64,000 bases of DNA from an uncultured Candidatus Woesearchaeota archaeon (lineage in GTDB: Archaea > Nanobdellota > Nanobdellia > UBA10117): assembly GCA_903864915.1 (NCBI GenBank), contig CAIPHS010000007.1, forward strand, positions 79,146 through 143,145. Reading direction: 5' to 3'. Within the stretch, counting starts at the first letter, position 1. Every line of letters starts with the position of its first letter. Below the pieces are notes generated by a model. That model saw nothing but the letters and a program-made list of their open reading frames with translations, was not told where the DNA came from and did not search any database. Below are positions 54,800 to 64,000 of this stretch, piece after piece. The position numbers and the translations under genes were made by a program.

Positions 54800-56073
54800 A
54801 AGTTTACATCAAGACATTCGGCTGCTCTGCAAATCAATCCGATTCTGAAATTATAGCTGGCTTGTTAATAGAAGCTGGCTACAAGCTGGTTGATTCTGCC
54901 AAAAAATCTGATTTAGTTATAATAAATTCCTGCGGTGTCAAGAACAGGTCAGAATTTGCTTTCTTCAGGGAAATTGAGGCTGCAAAGAAACTGAAAAAGA
55001 AAATAATTGCTTGTGGTTGCATACCATCTGGCAACAAAGCCCTGATCCAAACGAAACTCAGGGATGTATCGATAATAGATGTAAATTCCATCAAAGAGAT
55101 TGCTGAAGTTGCAAAAAGAACGCTAAATGGCGAAAGGATAGTTCTATTTGGCATCGGCAAGACGCAGAAAATCTGCCTGCCAAGATGCAGAAAAAATAAA
55201 ATTATTGCAATCGTGCCGATTTCTGAAGGCTGTCTTGGAAAGTGCAGCTATTGCTTCACAAAATTGGCAAAAGGAAATCTATTTTCTTATCCAGAAGAAG
55301 CTATTCTGCAGGAAATTAATGATTCTTTAACGGAAGGCTGCAAGGAAATCTGGCTGACATCGCAGGATTGCGCAGCTTATGGCTTGGACAGAAAAACAAA
55401 CCTTGCAAACTTGCTGAATAAAGTATGCAAAATTCCAGGCAAGTTTTACATAAGGGTTGGTATGGGAAATCCAGATAACATGTTGAAGATTTTGCCTGAA
55501 CTGATAAAAGCCTACAAGAATCCAAAAGTTTTCAAGTTCCTTCACATACCTGTGCAGTCAGGAAATAACAGAGTTCTGAATCTAATGAATAGAGTTTATA
55601 CGATTGCCCAGTTCAAGGCGATTATTGCAAGATTTAGGAAACAAATCAAGAATTTAACTATCAGTACGGATGTGATTTGTGGCTTTCCAACAGAAACTGA
55701 AAAGGAATTCAATGATACTCTTAATCTAGTTAGATGGCTCAAGCCGGATGTTGTTAATATTTCGCAGTTTTGGGCCAGACAAGGCACAACAGCAGCAAAA
55801 ATGAAGCAAGTAGATGGAAAGGTCAAGCAGACAAGAAGCAAGGAACTAACCGAACTATGCAAAGAAATTACTCTAATTAAAAATAAAATCCAGATTGGGA
55901 AAAAATGCAAAGTTCTTGTTGATGAAATTGGAAAGAAAGGCGGTTTTGTATCCCGAAATGAAAGTTATAATCCAATAATATTAAAAGAAAAATTACGATT
56001 AGGAAGTTACTTAAGATGCAAAATAACTGACGCTACTGAAAAATATCTTATTGGAAAAATTTCTAAAAATTAG
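54796..56073 (+). CDS. Radical-SAM methylthiotransferase (MiaB/MtaB, tRNA t6A-type)
   Basis: VYIKTFGCSANQSDSEIIAGLL; EGCLGKCSYCFTKLAKG; C-terminal TRAM-like region. Confidence 0.92.
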   Translation: MKVYIKTFGCSANQSDSEIIAGLLIEAGYKLVDSAKKSDLVIINSCGVKNRSEFAFFREIEAAKKLKKKIIACGCIPSGNKALIQTKLRDVSIIDVNSIKEIAEVAKRTLNGERIVLFGIGKTQKICLPRCRKNKIIAIVPISEGCLGKCSYCFTKLAKGNLFSYPEEAILQEINDSLTEGCKEIWLTSQDCAAYGLDRKTNLANLLNKVCKIPGKFYIRVGMGNPDNMLKILPELIKAYKNPKVFKFLHIPVQSGNNRVLNLMNRVYTIAQFKAIIARFRKQIKNLTISTDVICGFPTETEKEFNDTLNLVRWLKPDVVNISQFWARQGTTAAKMKQVDGKVKQTRSKELTELCKEITLIKNKIQIGKKCKVLVDEIGKKGGFVSRNESYNPIILKEKLRLGSYLRCKITDATEKYLIGKISKN

Positions 56074-56092
56074 AAACTTATTTAAGTAAGAA

Positions 56093-57442
56093 ATGCCTAA
56101 TAATTTTACAAAAAATAATACGATGGTTGAAAAGAAGAATGAAAATAATAATGGCATGCCGAAGAAAATAAAATTTCTTTTTGTGTCAAATGAGGCATTG
56201 ATAGGTGACGTGGCCTGGCAAGTAAAGAAAGAAGGTCATGATGCAAAATATTACATACGTGACAAATTAGAACAGGACGTATGTGATGGTTTTGTTGACA
56301 AATGCGACGACTGGCAGAAAGAAGTGGATTGGGCAGACGTAATCGTTTTTGATGATATCAGCTTTGGCGTGCAGGCTGACAAGTTAAGAAAACAAGGAAA
56401 ATTCGTAGTTGGCGGTTCTGCATACACCGATAAACTTGAGGATGACCGGGAATTCGGCCAGGATGAGATGAAAAACGCAGGCATGACTATAATCCCAAAT
56501 TATAACTTCACAAATTTTGACGCAGCCATAAAATTCCTAACTGAAAATCCTGACAGATATGTACTAAAACCAAGCGGCAAGGCTCAAAACGAAAAAGAAC
56601 TTTTATTTGTGGGTAATGAAGTTGATGGCAGAGACGTTCTGGAAATCTTAGAACGATACAAAAAGAACTGGGGAAATAAAATAAAGGTTTTCCAGCTTCA
56701 AAAGCACGTTACGGGAGTTGAAGTTGCAATAGGTGGATTCTTCAACGGACATGATTTTGTTATGCCAATTAACATTAATTTTGAGCACAAGAAATTGTTC
56801 CCAGGCAATATAGGACCAAGCACTGGTGAGATGGGAACGAGCATGTTCTGGGCAAAACCCAACCCACTTTACAGGGCAACTTTGGAAAAACTCAAATCCA
56901 AACTGCAAGAATGCGGGTATGTGGGCTACTTTGACATAAACACAATTGTAAACGCTAAGGGCATACATCCGCTCGAAGCAACAAGCCGCTTCGGCTACCC
57001 AACTATAAACATACAGATGGAGGGCATAACAATGCCGATGGGTGAATTCTTGTATAATCTTGCGAGTGGAAAAGATTTCGAAATAAAAACCAAGAGAGGT
57101 TTCCAGGTCGGTGTAGTCATAGCTGCACCGCCATTTCCATTCAAAGATCCTGCTTCGTTCAAGAGATATTCTGAAGATGCGTTAATAATATTCAAAAAAC
57201 CAAATTACGATGGCGCACATATAGCAGATGTAAAATTAATCGACAATGAGTGGAGGATGGCAGGAACATCTGGTTACCCACTCATCATGACAGGCTCAGG
57301 TACGACCATGGATGAAGCCCAGAAGGAAGCATACATGCACGTAGAAAACATCCTAATTCCTAACATGTTCTACAGGACAGATATAGGCGCAAGGTGGACA
57401 CAAGATTCTGACAGATTGCAAACCTGGGGCTATCTCTATTAA
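56093..57442 (+). CDS. ATP-grasp protein resembling phosphoribosylamine-glycine ligase (PurD-like)
   Basis: DREFGQDEMKNAGMTIIPNYNFTNFDAAIKFLTENPDRYVLKPSG; GPSTGEMGTSMFW; LEATSRFGYPTINIQ. Confidence 0.7.
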   Translation: MPNNFTKNNTMVEKKNENNNGMPKKIKFLFVSNEALIGDVAWQVKKEGHDAKYYIRDKLEQDVCDGFVDKCDDWQKEVDWADVIVFDDISFGVQADKLRKQGKFVVGGSAYTDKLEDDREFGQDEMKNAGMTIIPNYNFTNFDAAIKFLTENPDRYVLKPSGKAQNEKELLFVGNEVDGRDVLEILERYKKNWGNKIKVFQLQKHVTGVEVAIGGFFNGHDFVMPININFEHKKLFPGNIGPSTGEMGTSMFWAKPNPLYRATLEKLKSKLQECGYVGYFDINTIVNAKGIHPLEATSRFGYPTINIQMEGITMPMGEFLYNLASGKDFEIKTKRGFQVGVVIAAPPFPFKDPASFKRYSEDALIIFKKPNYDGAHIADVKLIDNEWRMAGTSGYPLIMTGSGTTMDEAQKEAYMHVENILIPNMFYRTDIGARWTQDSDRLQTWGYLY

Positions 57443-58140
57443 GAAAGCTGCACGCCGAACAAATAACCAATTACATAGCCCGCAGCTGCTGCCAGCAAGG
57501 CTACCACCAGCATTTCCAATCCAGATTTCAGCCAGGACCTTTTTGTGACCTTTGTCTTGTAAGCTCCCACTGTAAACAATGTCGCGCCTGTTCCCACTAA
57601 AGCTATAATGCTGGCAAGCTTTGTATCGTGCAGGAAGAAAGGCAGAACAGGGAACACTGAGCCCACTGCATAAGCCACTAAGATTGTAAGCGCACCTCTC
57701 GCAGGATTTTCAAATTTTTCAGGCACTATACCTAATGCTTCTTCTGAAAGCGCTTTTAGTGCTAGTTTTCTTTTTGTGTTCAGGCAACCCAGGAACTCCT
57801 TGACTGCCCTGTCAGTCAACTTCTCACCCTTGTAGAGATTTTTTATTGCTCTGGCTTCTGCCCCAGGCTTCTCAAGCTTTTTTTCTTCTTCATCTATTTG
57901 CTCGTCCAAAACTTCCCGCTGTGATTTTGTAGAAAGGTAATCGCCAGCAGCCATGGAGACCATGCCTGCAAACATTGCAGCCAGGCCAGCCAGCAATACA
58001 TCAGTATTTGGAACGCCAGCGGCAGCAACACCAAGAACCAAACCAAGATTTGTTATGAGACTGTCTTCCATTCCAAAGACTAAGTCTCGCATTACGTCCC
58101 GTATATTAACAGACCATTTGATTTTTTTCTTACTTGCCAT
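57439..58140 (-). CDS. VIT1/CCC1 family iron/manganese transporter
   Basis: FGMEDSLITNLGLVLGVAAAG; AGMVSMAAGDYLSTKSQRE. Confidence 0.9.
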   Translation of the reverse strand: MASKKKIKWSVNIRDVMRDLVFGMEDSLITNLGLVLGVAAAGVPNTDVLLAGLAAMFAGMVSMAAGDYLSTKSQREVLDEQIDEEEKKLEKPGAEARAIKNLYKGEKLTDRAVKEFLGCLNTKRKLALKALSEEALGIVPEKFENPARGALTILVAYAVGSVFPVLPFFLHDTKLASIIALVGTGATLFTVGAYKTKVTKRSWLKSGLEMLVVALLAAAAGYVIGYLFGVQLS

Positions 58141-59365
58141 GTTTCTTTTTCTCCGGCCAGAATGCCCAACCTGAAACCAATGCAGCCATGCCTGATATGA
58201 CTGTTACTAATAAAAATGGGGCTAGTGGATTAAATAACTGCATCGCCAAAATTCCACCGGCAAGCGGGCCTACAATCATTCCAAAATCTTTTGATGTGTC
58301 GAACACACCCGACATTTCACCATACATGTTTGCAGGAACTATTTCAGTCAATAGGGCTTCAGTACCTGGAAGTATCCAAGAAACTGAACCCGCAGCCAGC
58401 AAGGCAAACATGACAAAGAGTGCCGGGCTTGTTGACAAGAACGCGAAGTAAGTTGCAGTGAACAAAAGCAAAAAGCCAGCAGTTATGATATACCTTTTGC
58501 CAATCTTGTCCATTATAAAACCCGAAGAATAATACAACAGGCCTTCAACAGCCATCATCGCTCCAAGTACAAAGCCTACAGCTTCTGCAGAAAAGCCGAA
58601 GCGCGCTATACCTGCAATAGAAACGAATGCCCATTCTATGGCAATCCATACATATGCCGAAAACGTAAGAATGTAAAGTGGAAGTGCATGCTTATGCACA
58701 CCAATATATTCCTTGAATATCGTTGTTAGCAAAGAAAGTCTGGCTTTGTGCTTGTGCCCTCTCTCAAGCTCACGGAACTTGCTTACTGTTTTACCCCTGA
58801 AAATTACAAGACTGAAAAGCACCGCAATAAACATGAATATCGAAATTAGCAAAAAATTATACCTCTCAGATAATGTGACTGCAATCAAGCCCGCAATAAT
58901 TGGCCCAAGAATCCATCCCACCTGCGTGATGGACATGTAAACGCCTTCTGCCTGGCAAAGCATCTTGCGAGGGCTGAAGTCCCTTATCAAGACCGTAGAT
59001 GGTATCCAGAAAGCCACAGATATTATACCGAAAACTAACGACAACATAGCCAGTAAAACAACATCCTTTGTGAAGAAGTAAACAAGTCCCATCAGGCTCA
59101 TCGCAGTCATCGCGACTGCAAGCATTTTTACCCTTCCATACTTGTCAACTGCTAGGCCTGTTGGAATCTCTGCAATCAGTGATGCAACATAAACAAGGGA
59201 AACTATCAACCCAACAATTGCAAAGCTTGCGGATTTGCTTTCAGTAAAAATCGGCAGAATGAAATCATAAACTCCAAATGCCAAGATAGCTATGAAAGAA
59301 AGGATTGATGCCTGGAATACCTTTGTCAGTTGCTTAGCTTTTTCCTCAAATGTGCGGAGCTGCAT
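58130..59365 (-). CDS. MFS transporter
   Basis: About 12 TM helices; AEIPTGLAVDKYGRVKML. Confidence 0.9.
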   Translation of the reverse strand: MQLRTFEEKAKQLTKVFQASILSFIAILAFGVYDFILPIFTESKSASFAIVGLIVSLVYVASLIAEIPTGLAVDKYGRVKMLAVAMTAMSLMGLVYFFTKDVVLLAMLSLVFGIISVAFWIPSTVLIRDFSPRKMLCQAEGVYMSITQVGWILGPIIAGLIAVTLSERYNFLLISIFMFIAVLFSLVIFRGKTVSKFRELERGHKHKARLSLLTTIFKEYIGVHKHALPLYILTFSAYVWIAIEWAFVSIAGIARFGFSAEAVGFVLGAMMAVEGLLYYSSGFIMDKIGKRYIITAGFLLLFTATYFAFLSTSPALFVMFALLAAGSVSWILPGTEALLTEIVPANMYGEMSGVFDTSKDFGMIVGPLAGGILAMQLFNPLAPFLLVTVISGMAALVSGWAFWPEKKKHGK

Positions 59366-59421
59366 GATTGAATAATCTAACTTTGATTAAAAAAGACTAT
59401 TTACTACTAAACGCCGACTTA

Positions 59422-59697
59422 TTATCGGCGCTTAGCCTTTAGATGTTCTAATTTGGATTTCTTGACAGTTGGGCGCCAAATCTTCTCTGGCAGCCAGTCT
59501 GGTCTATTAGATGGTGCGTCCACTCGCTTCCTGCCACCCTTGAAAACATGTAGTCTATCTGTTCCCCTTTCTCTCAGTCGTATGTCTGTAAACCCTCTCG
59601 TAGCAGCTTTAAGTGCGGCTCTTCTTGGCGAGCTCCCCGTAAAAACGTGGTCTGTGTCTGTGCCACCTTGCATCATAACATAGTATTTTACAGCCAT
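59422..59697 (-). CDS. MC1-type chromosomal protein
   Basis: VFTGSSPRRAALKAATRGFTDIRLRERGTDRLHVFKGGRKRVDAPSNRPDWLPEKIWRPTVKK. Confidence 0.92.
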   Translation of the reverse strand: MAVKYYVMMQGGTDTDHVFTGSSPRRAALKAATRGFTDIRLRERGTDRLHVFKGGRKRVDAPSNRPDWLPEKIWRPTVKKSKLEHLKAKRR

Positions 59698-59799
59698 TCA
59701 AACACCCCCATATGAAATAATTGTCTGCCCTATATAAACACTTCGCAGCAGTCTGCTTTCTGAAAATCTTTTAAACTCCATTTGCAGTAAAATTCACAC

Positions 59800-60291
59800 A
59801 TGGCTTTTATCGGAATAGACTTGGCAGCGTCCATGCATAATGACAGCGGGCTTGCTGTAATGCAGGATGGCAAAGTTGGCGAAGTAAAAATTGTAAAAAC
59901 CGAAAAGGAAATTCTGGATTTTGTGCAGAAACACAAGCCGCAACTTATCGCGATTGACGCACCTCTTAGTTTTCCGCTGGAAGGGGAATTCAGGCAGGCA
60001 GAAAAAATCCTACACATCATGGGCATAAACACTTTCCCGCTGAAAGGCCTGAAGTCCATGGAATTATTGGTAAAGCGGGCTATGAGGCTTGCAAAATCTT
60101 TGAAAGAAAATAATTTTTCTGTCATAGAAACTTTCCCGAAGCCATTGCAGAATCATTTCAGGATTACCACAAAAAACCCACACATAAGGGATGCCATAAT
60201 CTGCGCCAATGTTGCAAACCTGCACCAAAGAGGAAATACAATAGCATACGGTGATGCAAAAGAAGGGCAGATAATAATGCCTGTCAAGTAG
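59800..60291 (+). CDS. DUF429 (predicted RNase H-like) protein
   Basis: FIGIDLAASMHNDSGLAVM; IAIDAPLSFP. Confidence 0.85.
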   Translation: MAFIGIDLAASMHNDSGLAVMQDGKVGEVKIVKTEKEILDFVQKHKPQLIAIDAPLSFPLEGEFRQAEKILHIMGINTFPLKGLKSMELLVKRAMRLAKSLKENNFSVIETFPKPLQNHFRITTKNPHIRDAIICANVANLHQRGNTIAYGDAKEGQIIMPVK

Positions 60292-60293
60292 AA

Positions 60294-61031
60294 TTACTTA
60301 TCGCTGGCAATATCCTTCATTGAATAAACTTCAACGCGACTTACTGGCGACCCAGGCATATCCATAACTTTTTCCAACTTAAAATTTGGATCGGGTTTTG
60401 GGTTCCAGACAGCATTTGCAAAGTCCCTATGTAGCTGAACCATCTCAAGGTTATTATTATCACAACTTAACTGCCCGAATTTTTCAACATATTCCTTCGG
60501 ATGCATCTCTGCATTAGCCACTAAATTTGCAAATAATTTCTGCATTAGTGCATAATCTAAAGCACTTGTTGTATCCGCCAACATGTTATCATCAAGCACT
60601 GCACCTAAATCTAAAACGCCTGTATCTATCATCATTGGTCCACGTAAATGAGGGTTTTGTATCCTAGGCGCTATTGATAAGGGGGCAACCAAGAAATTCA
60701 TTCTTGTTTTGTAAATTGACTTGGCATAATCCCTGACTGTTCTGTAAGCAATACTTGTAGAAAGAAGATAATCCTTCGTCTTACTATTTTTTGAACTTCT
60801 ATCCATAACCTCACAAACAGCATAAGCCAACGCAGAAGGCACACCTTCTGGCAGTTCAGTTTTGTTTATGAAATGGATTAATTTCACTTCTAAACTACCA
60901 AGCTCTTTGTTAAACGCCTGATTGTTATGCTTCTTCTCAAAAAGGTTGAAAACTCTATTTTGCTGATGTCTAATCTTTTCTAAGCGCTTTGCAAGTTTAG
61001 ACAAAGAATACTTTGGTTTTTCGGTGGCCAC
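60294..61031 (-). CDS. Hypothetical protein upstream of the PCNA gene terminus
   Basis: 245-aa ORF in the same orientation as PCNA; no family recognised. Confidence 0.65.
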   Translation of the reverse strand: MATEKPKYSLSKLAKRLEKIRHQQNRVFNLFEKKHNNQAFNKELGSLEVKLIHFINKTELPEGVPSALAYAVCEVMDRSSKNSKTKDYLLSTSIAYRTVRDYAKSIYKTRMNFLVAPLSIAPRIQNPHLRGPMMIDTGVLDLGAVLDDNMLADTTSALDYALMQKLFANLVANAEMHPKEYVEKFGQLSCDNNNLEMVQLHRDFANAVWNPKPDPNFKLEKVMDMPGSPVSRVEVYSMKDIASDK

Positions 61032-61040
61032 AAAATCACC

Positions 61041-61787
61041 TCACTTGTTTTCTATTCTTGGTGCGAGTATGAATGATAGCTGCAGCTTGTTCAATGACTT
61101 GAAATCAAGCTTCAAAGGATAATCCTTTGCGAACTGCACAGTTACCGTGTCCGCAAGCGTTGATGCCCTTGCCATCTTTTTCAAATATTCTATACTATAA
61201 GTTGCCTTTACAGCATCACCTGCTGCAATCTGGAACAAAGGATCTGAGCCCTTTGTCAGTTCAATCCTGACTTTGGAGCCTATATCGCCTGCAGAAATTG
61301 CAAAGGTGTTCTTATCAGCCTCGAAAACTATGGCATCGCCTGCAATTGCTGCGTCGTCAACGTAATCCCTGAACTCGCCTGCATCCAATTCCACAGTTGT
61401 CATGAATTCCAGGCTAGGGATTTTCCTTTCCTTGCCTTCCCTTTCCAACAAAGGAATGTGGAAAGTCTTCGATGACTTGCCTTGGATTGTTATTTTGAGT
61501 TTGTTTTTGTCCAATGTCAATGTAATAGGGTCTGTTGGCTTTGCCCTCTTGATTGCCTGCTTGAATGCCTCAAGGTTGATTGTTATGTCAACAGGGGTCT
61601 CAACCTTGTATTCCAAGAAAGCCGAAGGCAATATATTCAAAACAACCATTGAGATGTTTGCAGGGTCTAAAGCAATTAGCTTTATGCCTTCCTTCTGGAA
61701 ACTGAAAGAAGCTTCTGTTATAAAGTCAGACAAAACTGAAACTATGGCGCTTAATATGCGTGGTTCGCTGAGCTTTGCTATGAACAT
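61041..61787 (-). CDS. pcn: DNA polymerase sliding clamp PCNA
   Basis: FITEASFSFQKEGIKLIALDPANISMVVLNI; YSIEYLKKMARASTLADTVTVQFAKDYPLKLDF. Confidence 0.95.
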   Translation of the reverse strand: MFIAKLSEPRILSAIVSVLSDFITEASFSFQKEGIKLIALDPANISMVVLNILPSAFLEYKVETPVDITINLEAFKQAIKRAKPTDPITLTLDKNKLKITIQGKSSKTFHIPLLEREGKERKIPSLEFMTTVELDAGEFRDYVDDAAIAGDAIVFEADKNTFAISAGDIGSKVRIELTKGSDPLFQIAAGDAVKATYSIEYLKKMARASTLADTVTVQFAKDYPLKLDFKSLNKLQLSFILAPRIENK

Positions 61788-61860
61788 GTAGAATATGGTG
61801 AAAGATAGCTTTTTAATTTTTTGTACAGAAGAACATATAGTTCAACTGGGCAACCTGCTT

Positions 61861-62037
61861 CTAACGCCAAACCCTGCCCTTAAAGTATCTTACATAAACG
61901 ATGTCTATCGCCGCTATCAGTAATAATACTGCAAAAGCCCAAAGCATGGGCTGGAATGCAAAAGACACCACAGCCAACACTACGAGAACTATCCCGTAAA
62001 TAATCCAGCGCAAATTGTCAAACTCAGTTTCTCTCAT
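61861..62037 (-). CDS. Small two-TM protein, 58 aa
   Basis: MRETEFDNLRWIIYGIVLVVLAVVSFAFQPMLWAFAVLLLIAAIDIVYVRYFKGRVWR; absent from ORF track. Confidence 0.65.
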   Translation of the reverse strand: MRETEFDNLRWIIYGIVLVVLAVVSFAFQPMLWAFAVLLLIAAIDIVYVRYFKGRVWR

Positions 62038-62307
62038 TTATCTCTTCCTCGCTAGCACATTATGTATATACCTCAATCCGTGCTTTGCAGCGTACCACTG
62101 CTCATAAGCCCATACTATGAAAAGTACCAGTGGCAAGATTATCAATATCACACTCGCTCCTCTGACGGCAAGCCATCCAAAGGCGATGCCTATTATCAGC
62201 CAGGCAGCCTCTTCCAGCGTAAGAATTTCAGTTCTAAGCCTGCCTTGCGAAAACTTCTGGTGTCTCTTGTGGAAAAATGATCCTGGGGGTGCTGTTCTTG
62301 GTTCCAT
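62038..62307 (-). CDS. Small membrane protein
   Basis: AAWLIIGIAFGWLAVRGASVILIILPLVLFIVWAYEQW. Confidence 0.65.
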   Translation of the reverse strand: MEPRTAPPGSFFHKRHQKFSQGRLRTEILTLEEAAWLIIGIAFGWLAVRGASVILIILPLVLFIVWAYEQWYAAKHGLRYIHNVLARKR

Positions 62308-62311
62308 GTTA

Positions 62312-62464
62312 CTATGGCGCCACAATTGTTGGGCAGAACAAGCCGCTCAGCATTGTTGTACGAGCCCCTAAGTAATACATCAGTCCTATGCCCAAAATCA
62401 GGCCGATAAATAGCCCAATTGCAATGTAAGATCCATCCATGCCTTTTTTGTTAAACATAGCCAT
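62312..62464 (-). CDS. Small single-TM protein, 50 aa
   Basis: MAMFNKKGMDGSYIAIGLFIGLILGIGLMYYLGARTTMLSGLFCPTIVAP; absent from ORF track. Confidence 0.6.
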   Translation of the reverse strand: MAMFNKKGMDGSYIAIGLFIGLILGIGLMYYLGARTTMLSGLFCPTIVAP

Positions 62465-62540
62465 CCTCTGACTAAGTTTATATTCAGCATATTTAAACCT
62501 ATTGGTAAATCCTTATAATTTACGGAGCTTTTTTTATCCC

Positions 62541-62912
62541 ATGCTAAGCGATATTCTGATTGCGCTACTGATTTCTACAGCTTTTGCCATCGGCGCTTTC
62601 CTCTACAAATGGACAGAAGAGGAGATTGATTATGTCAAGCAAAAATTCCGCTCAGAATTTCTGACGAAAGCCAAAAATGTTGCCCTTGCGCCAATAGGCA
62701 TTCTTGGCGTTGTTCAGGCAGCTGCAACAACATCAAAATATTTCGGAACAATAAGCATACTCATGCTCGCATTCGCAATCTGGTTCGGCAGCTTTGTTGT
62801 CGCAGAGAAGGACAGCAAGCTGACAAAGACATACATCCTGGAAACAGCGATTACTTTCCTGGTTTTCTTCGGCTTTGTTTATTTTATAATAAGCATACTC
62901 AGCCAAACATGA
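62541..62912 (+). CDS. Hypothetical membrane protein
   Basis: MLSDILIALLISTAFAIGAFLYKW plus further TM segments. Confidence 0.7.
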   Translation: MLSDILIALLISTAFAIGAFLYKWTEEEIDYVKQKFRSEFLTKAKNVALAPIGILGVVQAAATTSKYFGTISILMLAFAIWFGSFVVAEKDSKLTKTYILETAITFLVFFGFVYFIISILSQT

Positions 62913-62978
62913 CTTTGCTGTAAAGTTCCCAGTCTATTTTTGAAAAGTATCGGAAATCCGTTCCGATGTTCTCCAAAG

Positions 62979-63326
62979 TTAAAAAAATACCTTAGTGTAT
63001 AACTCTCTATCAATTTTGGAGAAGTCCTGAACGACTTCTGCCTGCAGCTCAATCTCGTTGTCAGTTCCCCAGACTTTTCCAAGAACGCGGACAGTCTGGC
63101 CTTCCTTGAACCGCTCTATATCTGCAGGATCATTTAGCAAAACAAGAATGGATGCTTGTCCGTCATCTATAACTATGGACCCTATATCTGCATTCTTCGA
63201 GATTATTGTTCCAATGACAGCAACTCTCCCCATCTCCCCAGTCAGCTTTGCAATCGGGACTGGTATCGCGGGAGCGCGCCTTAGGATTTTCTTCTCTTCT
63301 TCTAACTTTTCAGGCTCTTCAGGCAT
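62979..63326 (-). CDS. OB-fold nucleic-acid-binding (RPA-like) protein
   Basis: MGRVAVIGTIISKNADIGSIVIDDGQASILVLLNDPADIERFKEGQTVRVLGKV. Confidence 0.8.
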   Translation of the reverse strand: MPEEPEKLEEEKKILRRAPAIPVPIAKLTGEMGRVAVIGTIISKNADIGSIVIDDGQASILVLLNDPADIERFKEGQTVRVLGKVWGTDNEIELQAEVVQDFSKIDRELYTKVFF

Positions 63327-63380
63327 GATAAGAATCAAGAAAAAGATTCTTTAAATAATTATATATAAACCAGCATACAA

Positions 63381-63710
63381 TCAAGCTAACTTTCTCCAAG
63401 TGTGCTTGCACTTGGTGCATCTCAAGAATTGCGTATCGACAGTATCTTCGTCGCCTACAGTCCCTGTTATGGTCTGCACCCACCAGTATGCCCTGTCGTT
63501 CCCGCATTTCGGGCATTCTGCATCTGCCGTAGGGTATGTAGCTTCGATCTCCTTTGCCTTTTTGGGTATTTTTTCAGTTATTGAGTGTGTGATCTTTTCC
63601 TTTATCAGAATATCATTTTTTTCTGCTTTGACTCGTGAGCCGCATTTGGGGCAGATTGCCGTTTTCTTTGACGGCAGCATCAGGGTTTTGCATTTCGGGC
63701 AAAATTCCAT
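63381..63710 (-). CDS. Transcription factor S paralogue with altered hairpin tip
   Basis: MEFCPKCKTLMLPSKKTAICPKCGSRV...CPKCGNDRAYWWVQTITGTVGDEDTVDTQFLRCTKCKHTWRKLA; start trimmed. Confidence 0.9.
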   Translation of the reverse strand: MEFCPKCKTLMLPSKKTAICPKCGSRVKAEKNDILIKEKITHSITEKIPKKAKEIEATYPTADAECPKCGNDRAYWWVQTITGTVGDEDTVDTQFLRCTKCKHTWRKLA

Positions 63711-63711
63711 T

Positions 63712-64000
63712 TTAGTACTTCCTCCACCTGTGACCGCACTTAGTGCATATAAAGAATTGGGTCTCGGGCTCATCTGCAGCCCTTGTCTGCTGTGAGAACC
63801 AGTACGCTTCTTTATTACCGCATTTGGGGCAGTCTGCCTTCATAGTTGGCATTGTTTCCTGTATTTCCCTAGAATCTTGCTTTACTATAGCTTTTCTCTT
63901 TACAGTTTCCTTTATTTCCGCTTTTGAGGCTTCCTTATGGCCGCAGCTGCTGCAAAGCACGCCTTCCTTCGTAGGCATCAGAATCCCTTTACATTTCGGA
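63712..64000 (-). CDS. tfs: Transcription factor S, canonical; 5' end outside window
   Basis: CPKCGNKEAYWFSQQTRAADEPETQFFICTKCGHRWRKY; frame stays open to the window edge (PKCKGILMPTKEG). Confidence 0.9.
   Translation of the reverse strand, partial: PKCKGILMPTKEGVLCSSCGHKEASKAEIKETVKRKAIVKQDSREIQETMPTMKADCPKCGNKEAYWFSQQTRAADEPETQFFICTKCGHRWRKY

Noticed and set aside
59730-60125. 131-aa minus-strand ORF
   Set aside because: Antisense to the DUF429 gene, low-complexity composition.

Overview
The window is archaeal chromosomal DNA, probably from a DPANN-like or other deep archaeal lineage; this rests on gene content, not a tree. From 1 to 15.5 kb there is a large minus-strand ribosomal protein cluster (uL3 to eL34, with SecY and a DUF106/EMC3-like protein). 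It is interrupted by a plus-strand two-gene insert (TudS/DUF523 plus an unknown) and by one unknown ORF between eL19 and uL18. The rest is mostly information processing: RtcB and archease, two intron-containing tRNAs (Ser-UGA, Thr-CGU), tRNA-Arg(CCU), tRNA-Gly(UCC), 5S rRNA, two RNase P proteins, RpoP, Pcc1, prefoldin, Dph6, Pth2, deoxyhypusine synthase, Taw1, TrmG10, SepF, ThrRS, a MiaB-like methylthiotransferase, MC1, PCNA and two tandem TFS genes. There is also an S-layer/adhesin-like secreted protein locus (27.4-35.6 kb). Strongest candidates for something undescribed: (1) a NUDIX-wHTH (NrtR-like) gene and a neighbouring operon of three unknown genes that share an 8-3-8 palindromic operator (TAGTGTAA-N3-TTACACTA) between TATA box and start; (2) a previously unlisted 45-aa ribbon-helix-helix gene, ATGA-coupled to the giant beta-helix surface protein, with candidate operators; (3) a proteasome-like Ntn hydrolase whose Thr1 would be exposed by Met removal; (4) a ThrRS whose editing-site CxxxH motif is degraded; (5) a wHTH/unknown gene pair preceded by a duplicated operator-like repeat and hairpins. 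No CRISPR array or transposon was seen. All family assignments come from reading sequence; no searches were run.
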